Source: Osedax fenrisi (Eukaryota > Annelida > Polychaeta > Sabellida > Siboglinidae). Taken from it: a stretch of DNA of 64,000 bases. Where the stretch lies: contig OZ025244.1 in NCBI GenBank assembly GCA_964019155.1, positions 13,555,013-13,619,012 on the forward strand, in the 5' to 3' direction. Position numbers and translations under genes: made by a program. Positions 50,270 through 61,494 of this stretch are shown here, piece after piece. Below the pieces are notes generated by a model. The model ran no database searches. It was not told the origin of the DNA and saw only the letters and a list, made by a program, of their open reading frames with translations. Every line of letters begins with the position of its first letter. Within the stretch, counting starts at the first letter, position 1.

Positions 50270-52231
50270 ATATAATATATAAAAATAAACAAAATAAACA
50301 TTAAGAAAACTAAAACGACTAAAAAACTAAAAACAGACAAGAAAGGTTAAGAAGAGTAAATATATGAAAATTTAATATAAAGAATAATAAATATATGTTT
50401 GGCAAATATTCAAAAATAAATTTACAAATTATTTACACAAAGTAAAAAATATTTAGATAGTTTTCATAAGTCGAAGAGTAGTTATAGTATAAAATATGGA
50501 AAAAAGAAGAAATTAATGTAAAAATGTAAAATGTAAAAGTCTGAGTAAAAATAAATGTATTAAAAATAGTATATCATATTATATAAAAGCGTAATTATAG
50601 TATAAAATATGGATAAAAAGGAGAAATCAATGTAAAAGTCTGAGTAAAGATAAAATTTATTAAAAATAGTAAACTTATTAAAAATTAAAAAAATGTTAAA
50701 ATATAATTTGAAGTAGAAAAATAATAGTAGATTAAAAAATCACAAGGTTAAAAAATAATTAAAAATATTATTACTGAAAAGGGAAATAGATACTAATTTT
50801 CTTTTATCAATATTTAATTCATTCCAAAGTCTTGGTCCATATGACATTAAAGAATTATTCATATAGTTATATTTATTATAAGGTTGAATTAAATCAAAAG
50901 TACTTCTTGTATTAATTTTTTTTTTAGTTATTCTTTTATAATGTTTATAAATACTTGGACTCCAAGTTTTATAATATATTCTATGTATAAATATTAGTGT
51001 TTTATATTTACACAAATCAAAGATATTTAATAACTTATGATCAATAAATAATTTTTTTGAACTAAGATCTATAGGTTTAGAAAAAACTAATTTTAATACT
51101 TTTTTTTGTATAACATGAATACAGTCTATATTAGATTTATATGTATGCCCCCAAATTTCTAAACAATAAATTAAATGGGGATAAAAAAGTGCATAATAAA
51201 GTTTAATCATAGCTGATTCATTAAGGCAGAATGATACATTTTTTATGATCCAATATATTTTTAATAATTTATTCTTTAGAAATTGAAAATGAGATTTCCA
51301 GTTCAATGAATTATCAATGATTAGTCCAAGGAACTTTGTTTTAGATACTTGAACTAGAAGCTCATTTTCAATTTCTATTTCAAATTCTATATCATTTCTA
51401 AATGACATGCAGTGCGTTTTATCAATGTTAATTATCAACTTATTTGATTTTACCCATAACATTATTTCATTAATTGTCAGCTGTAATTTAACTTTTAGTT
51501 TGTTGGCTGAACAATCACTAATTATAATAGTGGTGTCATCAGCAAATAGTATAAAAGTATTATTAATAGAGCAGGTCGGCATGTCATTAATAAATATAAG
51601 AAAAAGAAGCGGCCCAAGAATAGAACCTTGGGGGACACCGATATCTATATTAGTAGTAGTAGACATACACTTATTATAATTTGTAAATTGACTTCTGTCT
51701 TTAAGATATGATGACCATGATAGAGGTAATCCTCTTATACCGTAAAAGTCAAGCTTTTTTAAGAGTATTTCATGGTTGACTGTGTCAAATGCTTTTTTTA
51801 AGTCAATGAATAGGACAACACAGTATTTATTGGAGATCAGAGAATCAATAATAGCTTTGTGAAGGGTTTCTATAGCATGGAGGGTACTGAGGCCTTTCCT
51901 GAACCCAAATTGTGAACTACTAATTATGTTATGAAAATCACAGAAAGAAAGTAATCTTGAAAAAAAAAATTTTCTAAGATTTTCGAGAATTGAATATTCA
52001 AACATATGGGTCTATAATTATTAAAGTCATTTTTATTACCTGATTTATAGATGGGAATAACTTTGGATTTTTTAAACAAATTTGGAAAAGTGCCCGTTGA
52101 AAAAGAAAGATTAAAAATATATGTTAAAGGTTCAGCTATAGTGGATGAGATTAATTTTACGAGTTTCATAGATATATCAAGTTCATCCTTAGATATTTTT
52201 GGAGAAAAATTATCAATAGTTTTAATGACCT

Positions 52232-52235
<4 letters not shown>
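50270..52235 (-). mobile_element. jockey/CR1-like LINE, 5'-truncated at a (TA)n tract
   Basis: Coding from 52235 down to 50740, then an A-rich 3' region. In that region a segment (AGTATAAAATATGGA...GTCTGAGTAAA...AATAGTA) is duplicated in tandem at about 50472-50572 and 50588-50672. The 5' end stops exactly at (TA)n (52238-52279). The endonuclease is missing. Confidence 0.75.
50740..52235 (-). pseudogene. reverse transcriptase of the jockey/CR1-like LINE, one frameshift
   Basis: The frame opens at 52235 (KTIDNFSPKISKDELDISM) and includes SKVIPIYKSGNKNDFNNYRP. It shifts near 52000 into a 421-codon open frame. RT motifs there are SSQFGFRKGLSTLHAIE, VVLFIDLKKAFDTVNHE, GVPQGSILGPLLFLIFIND and the catalytic FILFADDTTIII. 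The C-terminal part includes YYALFYPHLIYCLEIWG and LWNELN. A long intact frame implies a fairly recent insertion. Confidence 0.85.

Positions 52236-52237
<2 letters not shown>

Positions 52238-52279
<42 letters not shown>
52238..52279. repeat. (TA)n microsatellite at a LINE 5' junction
   Basis: About 21 TA units directly at the truncated end of the LINE at 50270-52235. Confidence 0.95.
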
Positions 52280-52283
<4 letters not shown>

Positions 52284-52501
52284 TGTGAACTACTTTATAT
52301 TTATAATTTAATAATTAGTATTTGTAAAATAAGAATATAATTGTGGAACAATGAAATAGTTATAAGAATATTTATACCAGTAATGTATTTATAGAATATA
52401 CTTGCGTTATATATATAACCTATAGGGTTACTGTCCGTGATATTTTAATATTTCAATATTACCAATCAATTTGTAAATATAAATATACAAATCTAGGTAT
52501 A

Positions 52502-52580
52502 GAATGAATTAATGATATGCATTATATAATGAATACACATGTGTATTCATTATATAATTACGCATAACATTAATTCATTC
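52502..52580. repeat. 79-bp near-perfect palindrome
   Basis: GAATGAATTAATG at 52502 pairs with CATTAATTCATTC ending at 52580. The centre is a perfect 38-bp palindrome (about 52521-52558) around ACACATGTGT. Block A copy 2 has only one arm (about 54957-54985), so the palindrome arose by inverted duplication in this copy, or was lost in the other. Confidence 0.85.
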
Positions 52581-52712
52581 TACGAACGTACACGACACAA
52601 CAAAAGAACAAAAGAACATGTCAAGTGAAAGTATTCATTTAAGTTAATACGCAGCCTATATACGAGAGATATCCGATTACCGGGCTCTAGTTCGCTGTAT
52701 ACAGCAAGCCTA

Positions 52713-53727
52713 CACTGTTAGAAAAAAGAGTTTCCAGCGTTTATTAAAATATAGAAAACTCTTTTTTTATAATCTAGAAAACTCTTTATTTAAAACAGTT
52801 TTCTATCTACTAATACGGCCAAATACTCTACAAAAGAGAATTCCATATCATAACAGATATAAAAACTACAAAAAGAGTTTTCCAGCGTTTAAAATTTAGA
52901 AAACTCTTTTTTTATAATGTAGAATACTCTTTTTTTATAATGTAGAATACTCTTTTCTGAAGAATTGATGTAAATATTACCTACATTAAAGTTATATTAA
53001 TTATTTAATATAGAACAAATAACATATTATACCTTTTATTTATTTTATTATTTTTATTATATTGTTGTTTATCAAAATTAATTATTAATTATTTTTTTAA
53101 TTGTATATTTAAGTTAATATACTGTTTAATAAATAATTTTTTTTTTTGAACTTAAATTATTTAAGTATCCTATAGATTTTTCTAAATTATCAACTACAAT
53201 TTTTATCATAATTATATTGATAATACAATTCATGTTGAATAATTGCTCGATATTGAATATATAGCAATTGAATATTGATTAAATATTGTATTCAATATTA
53301 CAATTTTATTATTATTGAATTTAAGTTTTAATCTAACTTAAATGAAATTATGTAATATATTTTAATATATGAGTTAATACTTTCATGTTACGATACTATT
53401 TACTACACTAAGATATTAATATTTATTTTAATATTTTATTTTATATTTAAAACTACATCAACAACTTAACTTATTAATAGCTAGAATAATATGTTAGTAA
53501 ATAATTTATATGTATTAATAGCTAGAAAACTCTTTTAGTAAAGAGTTTTTATATTTATTAAAAGTTAGAAAATTCTTTTGGTAAAGAGTTTTTATATTTA
53601 TTAAAAATTAGAATACTCTTTTGCAAAAGAGTTTTCTATTTGCTTAATGCTCGAAAAAGAGTTCTAATACAGGGACACTTGGAAAACTCTTTTTCGGTGG
53701 TATAGAAAACTCTTTTTTCTAACAGTG
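52713..53727. mobile_element. CACTG-ended DNA transposon / MITE with TA target duplication
   Basis: Left TIR CACTGTTAGAAAAAAGAG and right end its exact reverse complement, 21 bp perfect. TA lies outside each end (52711-52712 and 53728-53729). The duplicated block at 55140-55160 reads CAAGCCCAGTAATCGG with no insertion, a natural empty site. The interior is rich in AACTCTTTT/AAAAGAGTTT dyads (about 52750-52950 and 53520-53720). No transposase is recognised. CACTG ends with a 2-bp TA duplication recall animal CMC/Mirage-type elements; that assignment is inference. Confidence 0.85.
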
Positions 53728-54065
53728 TAGTAATCGGAAATATCACCTGCAAGAGAGGTGGAGGGAACATACGAGATTAGAGATACAGCGTGAGCTGTCA
53801 AGAAGACAAGTGTCACTATGAAGAATAAACTATTCAAATATATATATATATAAAAAGTATTCTAATATATATATATATATATATATATTAATTACATTAA
53901 ATACGTTTTAATAGTTATATTAATTTTAAATATCGAATCCCGATAATTACTTTAGACATCGGACGGAAAAAACTACTTCGAGAGATGCTCGCTTACGTTT
54001 TCTTCAAATTTGTCATTGATAATATATATATACTTATATATATATATACACATACATATATATAT

Positions 54066-54111
<46 letters not shown>

Positions 54112-54200
54112 GAAATAGGTAAACCACTAGATAAGCATAGCGCTTCTTCGCGTCCCATTGTCATACCTAAATTATGATTATTATTATTATATATATATAT

Positions 54201-54465
54201 ACAAGTTTACTATGTGTGTTGTTTACTATTTACCATGACCGTTAAGGCGGTAGGTAACTCGAGCGCGGAGATACCAGCCTACTACCGGGTACTATAGTAA
54301 CTGTTATATGGTATACCATATCCGTACGGGGTGCAACTGTACCACGTGGTCTGGTCGACATCGAGAGATCTACCATATTCATAAGAGAGGAGGACGAGAC
54401 GGGGAACTTCATGACTGAGTATATAGATAAGAAAGTGACGTCACGCATACCGTATACGCTATACG

Positions 54466-54478
<13 letters not shown>
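54201..54478. repeat. duplication block B, copy 1
   Basis: About 270 bp, GC-balanced, nearly identical to 60125-60392 with two substitutions seen (near 54390 and 54426). Both sides are (TA)n. It contains TGACGTCA at about 54437. A 68-codon minus ORF (54242-54448) is open in both copies. A plus frame from about 54251 reads ...LVDIERSTIFIREEDETGN... and is also open in both. Neither matches a family I know. Confidence 0.85.

Positions 54479-54510
<32 letters not shown>
54468..54510. repeat. (TA)n microsatellite
   Basis: About 21 TA units after block B copy 1, preceded by CGTATACGCTATACGC. Confidence 0.95.
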
Positions 54511-54514
<4 letters not shown>

Positions 54515-54625
54515 GAACTACTTTAAATTTATAATTTAAATAATGATAAAATAAGAACCCCAGTACACCAGTGTAACGTGCTTACCCTGTAATATGCATA
54601 TGTGACATGTCATTATAGTGTTCAT

Positions 54626-54657
54626 CAAAAGTGTTCAACTATAGTTGAACACTTTTG
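54626..54657. repeat. 32-bp perfect palindrome
   Basis: CAAAAGTGTTCAACTA (54626-54641) is followed by its exact reverse complement with no loop. It lies in the spacer between blocks B and A. Confidence 0.9.
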
Positions 54658-54856
54658 GTTTTTGAAATTCTCTTAATTCTTAATTAATATATGGTTTTAG
54701 AATATGTTATAGATATATAATATATTTATGATCTAGTTAACTATAATATAATAATAAATTATCTCAAACTTGATTTTTTTTTCAGAGGTGTCATACTCAA
54801 TAATAATTAATAATCATATTTATACCCGGAATGCATTTATAGAAGATACTCATGGT

Positions 54857-55275
54857 ATATAGGGTGTCCGACGGACATTGTCCTTGTTGTTTTAATATTG
54901 CAGTTATTTTTCTAACCAATCAATTAGTGACTATAAATATTCAACTCTAGGTATTGAAATGAATTAATTATATGCATTAAATAATACATACACACGACAC
55001 AACAAAAGAACACAATTCGAAGAATCAACTGAAAGCAAATAATAATACAAGAATATGTCAAGTCAAGTATTAATATAATTGAATACGCATCCTATATACG
55101 AGAGATATCAGATTACCGGGCTCTAGTTCGCTGTATACAGCAAGCCCAGTAATCGGAAATCTCACATGAAAGAGAGGTGGAGGGAACATACGAGATTAGA
55201 GCGTGAGCTGTCAAGAAGACAAGTGTCACTATGAATAATAAACTATTCAAATATATATATATATATATAACACGT

Positions 55276-55329
<54 letters not shown>

Positions 55330-55455
55330 TACATTAAATACGTTTTAATAGTTATATTAAATTTAAATATCGAATCCCGATGAATTACATAAGACATCAG
55401 ACGGAAAAACTACTTCGAGAGATGCTCGCTTACGTTTTCTTCAAATTTGTCATTG

Positions 55456-55460
<5 letters not shown>
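54857..55460. repeat. local duplication block A, copy 2 (empty site)
   Basis: It begins with TATAGGGTGTCCGACGGACA and carries the same landmarks as block A copy 1 without the CACTG-ended element and without the second palindrome arm. (TA)n tracts at about 55252-55270 and 55282-55325 interrupt it. Confidence 0.85.
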
Positions 55461-55498
<38 letters not shown>

Positions 55499-55527
55499 TA
55501 TTATACATATACATATATATTCTATAT

Positions 55528-55584
<57 letters not shown>

Positions 55585-55624
55585 TATTATACATATACAT
55601 ATATATTCTATATATATATATATA
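55459..55624. repeat. compound (TA)n with a duplicated spacer
   Basis: (TA)n is followed by CAATGTATTATACATATACA and a TTCTATA stretch, then a second (TA)n (55531-55579) and the same spacer again. ORFs across it encode alternating Ile-Tyr only. Confidence 0.9.
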
Positions 55625-55675
55625 CTTATCCGATTACGCTGATCGACGCCAAATTAAGCTGGAAAAGTTGAGTTT

Positions 55676-55717
55676 AGAGGCCCCGGTGATTCTAGAGGTC
55701 CCGCTAGCGGGGCCTCT
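55676..55717. repeat. GC-rich hairpin
   Basis: AGAGGCCCCG (55676-55685) pairs perfectly with CGGGGCCTCT (55708-55717) around 22 bases. Unusually GC-rich for this window. Confidence 0.85.
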
Positions 55718-55799
55718 GCGTGAACGTGTAATTTACTATATGATAATTACATGGTATGCACACATAACTTCTTTTATAGTTTATTACCCATATATAGAA

Positions 55800-56684
55800 C
55801 ATCATTAATTTATAAAATCAATATATTATCAATTAATACCAGAAAAAAACGAGTTATATAAAAATACACTTTATATATATTTTCGCCAATCGAGGCCCCA
55901 TTCACATTAATGTCATTTATGCAATAAATATGCATATTTTAATATTTAAAAAAAATTATATATAATATATTATAAATCCGAATAATGTGTAATAAATTTA
56001 ATAATATTATTATTTAGAAATATACACTTTTAATTTAATATAAATATCATACATATATTATGTATTAATAAATATAAGTTATTGTTAATATTCAGTAAAT
56101 ATTAACAGTAACTTATCAACTCTATTTAACCTATAGTTTCTATCTAAAAATTAATTTAAAATAGAGTAACATTTTATATTTGTATCAATAATCATTTATA
56201 TGATGTATATATAAATTATATTCTCTTATTAATGTATAAATAATACACATATAACATAACATATAATGTAGTTATGTAGTTTAAATAAAAGTAATTTCTG
56301 AATAAAGCATTTAATCAAAGTTAAATTGAATATAAATACGATTATCACGATAATATAAATATAATTATACATCAAAAAGGTTTGTTGTATAATTAACCTA
56401 TATTCATATTAAACTACTCTATTTAATTATAATAATATATTAATATAGTATATTTATTATATTTTTATAGAAAACTATTGATATTTCAATAAATAATATA
56501 AAACTTAAACACTATTATATACTATATAAATTATATAGGTTATACAAAATGTAATGGACGTTGGTAAAAATTAAATAACTATAACTAACAAAGTTCATGT
56601 GTGTCTCTCAATGCGTGCGTCGCGCTAATATATTATTCGTATTTACTAATTACTTTGTATAGGCAATTGTATATAAAGCAGCTA
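55800..56684. other. AT-rich intergenic DNA
   Basis: No gene recognised; a small CpG-richer patch (GCGTGCGTCGCGC) at about 56611. Confidence 0.65.
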
Positions 56685-56848
56685 AAAAAAACTAAGAAAG
56701 AAATCAACTAGAATAATCTTTGATGATCTTATAAAAAATCACTTCGAAAAATACGATGTTTTATTCGACATCGCATCGTGCAACTGCAAAGTCATCGAGA
56801 ACTGCCGATGTACAAATACAAACTATAATTATAAAAAAATTAATTATT
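56685..56848 (+). pseudogene. cysteine-rich protein fragment (unassigned)
   Basis: The frame reads ...RIIFDDLIKNHFEKYDVLFD, then IASCNCKVIENCRCTN, and ends at a TAA near 56848. An LFDI(x)xCxCxxxxxCxC pattern occurs in uncharacterised, often transposon-associated arthropod proteins, where it is followed by a KVPxxE...DQR stretch that is not present here. No start codon or clear splice sites. Probably a fragment. Confidence 0.35.
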
Positions 56849-57092
56849 AAATATGTTTATAATTATATGTTACATATAACAAAATATCTTGAACTTAATT
56901 TATATTTAGAAAAAAACCACAAATATTTATAATATATTATAATATATTTTATAAAATAAGGATTCATCTATATGGTATGAATAAGTATATAATGATTTTA
57001 TATAATTATTTATAAGTTGTAATGATTAGCTTAGCTATGTGATAACATATAATTAATAATGATGTAAGTTTACACTTTTACAAAGTAACAGT

Positions 57093-60000
57093 ATGTTCGT
57101 ACTATATATTTGAAAAGTACGGTTCGTTCGTAATAGATATTTGAAAAGTACGGTTCGTTCGTATTAGATATTTGAAAAGTACGGTTCGTTCGTACTAGAT
57201 ATTTGAAAAGTACAGTTCGTTCGTATTAGATATTTGAAAAGTACGGTTCGTTCGTACTAGACATTTGAAAAGTACGGTTCGTTCGTATTAGATATTTGAA
57301 AAGTACGGTTCGTTCATACTAGATATTTGAAAAGTACGGTTCGTTCGTACTAGATATTTGAAAAGTACGGTTCGTTCATACTAGATATTTGAAAAGTACG
57401 GTTCGTTCGTACTAGATATTTGAAAAGTACGGTTCGTTCGTACTAGATATTTGAAAAGTACGGTTCGTTCGTATTAGATATTTGAAAAGTACGGTTCGTT
57501 CGTACTATATATTTGAAAAGTACGGTTCGTTCGTATTAGATATTTGAAAAGTACGGTTCGTTCGTATTAGATATTTGAAAAGTACGGTTAGTTCGTACTA
57601 GATATTTGAAAAGTACGGTTAGTTCGTACTAGATATTTGAAAAGTCGGTTCGTTCGTATTAGATATTTGAAAAGTACGGTTCGTTCGTAATAGATATTTG
57701 AAAAGTACGGTTCGTTCGTATTAGATATTTGAAAAGTACGGTTAGTTCGTACTAGATATTTGAAAAGTACGGTTCGTTCGTACTAGATATTTGAAAAGTA
57801 CGGTTCGTTCGTATTAGATATTTGAAAAGTACGGTTAGTTCGTACTAGATATTTGAAAAGTACGGTTCGTTCGTATTATATATTTGAAAAGTACGGTTAG
57901 TTCGTACTAGATATTTGAAAAGTACGGTTCGTTCGTATTAGATATTTGAAAAGTACGGTTAGTTCGTACTAGATATTTGAAAAGTACGGTTCGTTCGTAT
58001 TAGATATTTGAAAAGTACGGTTAGTTCGTACTAGATATTTGAAAAGTACGGTTCGTTCGTATTAGATATTTGAAAAGTACGGTTAGTTCGTACTAGATAT
58101 TTGAAAAGTACGGTTCGTTCGTATTAGATATTTGAAAAGTACGGTTCGTTCGTACTATATATTTGAAAAGTACGGTTCGTTCGTATTAGATATTTGAAAA
58201 GTACGGTTCGTTCATACTAGATATTTGAAAAGTACGGTTCGTTCGTACTAGATATTTGAAAAGTACGGTTCGTTCGTATTAGATATTTGAAAAGTACAGT
58301 TCGTTCGTATTAGATATTTGAAAAGTACGGTTCGTTCGTACTAGACATTTGAAAAGTACGGTTCGTTCGTATTAGATATTTGAAAAGTACGGTTCGTTCA
58401 TACTAGATATTTGAAAAGTACGGTTCGTTCGTATTAGATATTTGAAAAGTACGGTTCGTTCGTATTAGATATTTGAAAAGTACAGTTCGTTCGTATTAGA
58501 TATTTGAAAAGTACGGTTCTTTCGTACTAGACATTTGAAAAGTACGGTTCGTTCGTATTAGATATTTGAAAAGTACGGTTCGTTCGTATTAGATATTTGA
58601 AAAGTACAGTTCGTTCGTACTATATATTTGAAAAGTACGGTTCGTTCGTAATAGATATTTGAAAAGTACGGTTCGTTCGTATTAGATATTTGAAAAGTAC
58701 GGTTCGTTCGTACTATATATTTGAAAAGTACGGTTCGTTCGTATTAGATATTTGAAAAGTACGGTTCGTTCGTACTATATATTTGAAAAGTACGATTCGT
58801 TCGTATTAGATATTTGAAAAGTACGGTTCGTTCGTATTAGATATTTGAAAAGTACAGTTCGTTCGTATTAGATATTTGAAAAGTACGGTTCGTTCGTACT
58901 AGACATTTGAAAAGTACGGTTCGTTCGTATTAGATATTTGAAAAGTACAGTTCGTTCGTATTAGATATTTGAAAAGTACGGTTCGTTCGTATTAGATATT
59001 TGAAAAGTACGGTTCGTTCGTACTATATATTTGAAAAGTACGGTTCGTTCGTATTAGATATTTGAAAAGTACGGTTCGTTCGTATTAGATATTTGAAAAG
59101 TACGGTTAGTTCGTACTAGATATTTGAAAAGTACGGTTCGTTCGTACTAGATATTTGAAAAGTACGGTTCGTTCGTATTAGATATTTGAAAAGTACGGTT
59201 AGTTCGTACTAGATATTTGAAAAGTACGGTTCGTTCGTATTATATATTTGAAAAGTACGGTTAGTTCGTACTAGATATTTGAAAAGTACGGTTCGTTCGT
59301 ATTAGATATTTGAAAAGTACGGTTAGTTCGTACTAGATATTTGAAAAGTACGGTTCGTTCGTATTAGATATTTGAAAAGTACGGTTAGTTCGTATTAGAT
59401 ATTTGAAAAGTACGGTTCGTTCGTATTAGATATTTGAAAAGTACGGTTAGTTCGTACTAGATATTTGAAAAGTACGGTTCGTACGTATTAGATATTTGAA
59501 AAGTACGGTTCGTTCGTACTATATATTTGAAAAGTACGGTTCGTTCGTATTAGATATTTGAAAAGTACGGTTCGTTCGTATTAGATATTTGAAAAGTACG
59601 GTTCGTTCGTACTATATATTTGAAAAGTACGGTTCGTTCGTATTAGATATTTGAAAAGTACGGTTCGTTCGTACTAGATATTTGAAAAGTACGGTTCGTT
59701 CGTATTAGATATTTGAAAAGTACGGTTCGTTCGTACTAGATATTTGAAAAGTACGGTTCGTTCGTATTAGATATTTGAAAAGTACGGTTAGTTCGTACTA
59801 GATATTTGAAAAGTACGGTTCGTTCGTATTAGATATTTGAAAAGTACGGTTCGTTCGTATTAGATATTTGAAAAGTACGGTTCGTTCGTACTATATATTT
59901 GAAAAGTACGGTTCGTTCGTATTAGATATTTGAAAAGTACGGTTCGTTCGTATTAGATATTTGAAAAGTACGGTTCGTTCGTACTATATATTTGAAAAGT

Positions 60001-60106
60001 ACGGTTCGTTCGTATTAGATATTTGAAAAGTACGGTTCGTTCGTACTAGATATTTGAAAAGTACAGTTCGTTCGTACTAGATATTTGAAAAGTACGGTGC
60101 GTTCGT
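57093..60106. repeat. 31-bp CpG-rich satellite, about 97 units
   Basis: Head-to-tail units of 31 bp with TTTGAAAAG, TACGGTTCGTTCGTA and a variable CTAGATA/TTAGATA/CTATATA end; TTTGAAAAG starts, for example, at 57202 and 57233. Each unit carries three CpGs. AGTACG and CGTACT in one unit can pair around GTTCGTT. Variants GGTTAGTTCG and CGTATTAG alternate in 62-bp dimers (about 57830-58130 and 59180-59470). Runs of variants repeat at an offset of 1364 bp (44 units), for example 57741 with 59105 and 57873 with 59237. The right edge is (TA)n joined to block B copy 2. Confidence 0.97.
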
Positions 60107-60124
60107 ATATATATATATATATAT

Positions 60125-60389
60125 ACAAGTTTACTATGTGTGTTGTTTACTATTTACCATGACCGTTAAGGCGGTAGGTAACTCGAGCGCGGAGATACCA
60201 GCCTACTACCGGGTACTATAGTAACTGTTATATGGTATACCATATCCGTACGGGGTGCAACTGTACCACGTGGTCTGGTCGACATCGAGAGATCTACCAT
60301 ATTCATAAGAGAGGAGCACGAGACGGGGAACTTCATGACTGAGTATATCGATAAGAAAGTGACGTCACGCATACCGTATACGCTATACG

Positions 60390-60392
<3 letters not shown>
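60125..60392. repeat. duplication block B, copy 2
   Basis: Near-identical to 54201-54478, in the same orientation. Reading forward, the observed differences are GAGGAGCACGAG for GAGGAGGACGAG and TATCGATAAG for TATAGATAAG. The minus ORF (60166-60372) remains open with one residue changed. Confidence 0.85.
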
Positions 60393-60428
<36 letters not shown>

Positions 60429-60450
60429 ACTTTTAATATAAAAATAATAA

Positions 60451-60499
<49 letters not shown>

Positions 60500-60532
60500 A
60501 CTTTTAATATAAAAATAATAAATATACATACT
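60389..60532. repeat. (TA)n with a 72-bp duplicated unit
   Basis: (TA)n followed by TTTATAACTTTTAATATAAA and AATAATAAATATACAT, then the same arrangement again 72 bp later. Confidence 0.9.
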
Positions 60533-60779
60533 ATTGCCGACAGACAATATTAATATATATATATTACATGAATAGCAACACACTAATTTCTTTAGTAAAA
60601 GAATACATATTTTTATTATTTACTTATAATAAATATATAACAAGTTATTTGTTGTTGAGATCGTTTAATTATGTATTATTATTACTATTACTAATACGGA
60701 AATCACCAGATCCGTGGAATATGGAGGGAGGTGAGTTGAATTATATTTATATATATATGTATATACATATATTACCTCA

Positions 60780-61035
60780 CATTACCAGGTCGAGTTTGCT
60801 CGGCAGTCCATGCCACGTCTTCTCCATCCTTCTCTATCACTCACAACGTTTGCTAGTTAACTGAAAGTCCATCCAGTATCTTCGATCAGTTGATCAATGA
60901 ATGTTGTTGCTGGTCGTCCTCGGGGTCGTTGACCATGGAGCGGTTGCCAGAGAAGTACATCGCTTACTAGTTCACCTTTACTTTTCCAGCAATGTCCAAT
61001 GAATCTTAATCTTTGTTCTCGTATAGATACTGCAA
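60780..61035 (-). mobile_element. RTE-like LINE 3' fragment
   Basis: ACCAGGTCGAGTTTGCTCGG and the following bases match, in reverse, the coding 3' end of the elements at 32230-35660 and 43062-43660 (GRPATTFIDQLIEDT region, then SDVLLWQP and FIGHCWKSK). Diverged, with frame breaks, and truncated at about 61035. Confidence 0.7.
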
Positions 61036-61146
61036 TTTAGGCGCTCTTTATTTGTCACATGTACCTCCATTATTTGTTTAACGCAACTCTTAGAATGCGA
61101 GTATATGATCAGTCAACTTGTTTCTCTATAGTGTATTTAGTGTTCA

Positions 61147-61151
<5 letters not shown>

Positions 61152-61199
<48 letters not shown>
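61152..61199. repeat. (TA)n microsatellite
   Basis: About 24 TA units followed by GTGTGTGT. Confidence 0.95.
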
Positions 61200-61207
<8 letters not shown>

Positions 61208-61494
61208 ATTTAACATACAATCATGTATATGCTTTGTATGACTATTCTATTATGTTACGAACTGTTATATTAATATTATGTATACAAACAAAACTAAATT
61301 CAATATAAACAATATTAAATGAATGATTTAATTTCGTTGCTAATGTAAATAAATTTAAAAATAAATACAATCGATATCGTAAATAATTGAGTTCAAAGAT
61401 TTAGAATTAAAAGAAATTTGTATACGGTTGTGTATATGCAAGTAATATAACATATTATTTAAAAAAATATTTAACGGAGAAACTTAATTATATA
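61200..61494. other. AT-rich spacer
   Basis: No feature recognised. Confidence 0.6.

Larger units (their letters stand above)
52425..54030. repeat. local duplication block A, copy 1 (with transposon insertion)
   Basis: Shared with 54857-55460: CCGGGCTCTAGTTCGCTG and TATACAGCAAGCC before the insertion, AGTAATCGGAAAT and AGAGAGGTGGAGGGAACATA after it, then ATCGAATCCCGAT and GAGAGATGCTCGCTTACG. Copy 1 differs by the CACTG-ended element at 52713-53727 and by an inverted duplication at 52502-52580. (TA)n tracts of differing length sit at matching places. Confidence 0.85.

Noticed and set aside
54242..54448. 68-codon minus ORF conserved in two copies
   Set aside because: Its conservation follows from the near-identical duplication of the whole block; no family match and no start context beyond ATG. 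Kept only as a note under block B.
55380..55808. 142-codon and nested ORFs rich in Ile-Tyr, here and across other (TA)n tracts (for example 1357-1638, 2881-3241, 60383-60583)
   Set aside because: They are translations of (TA)n, which never yields a stop in two frames; no independent coding sequence flanks them.
57093..60106. Possible CRISPR-like array
   Set aside because: Units are contiguous 31-bp repeats with no unique spacers, in eukaryotic DNA without cas genes.
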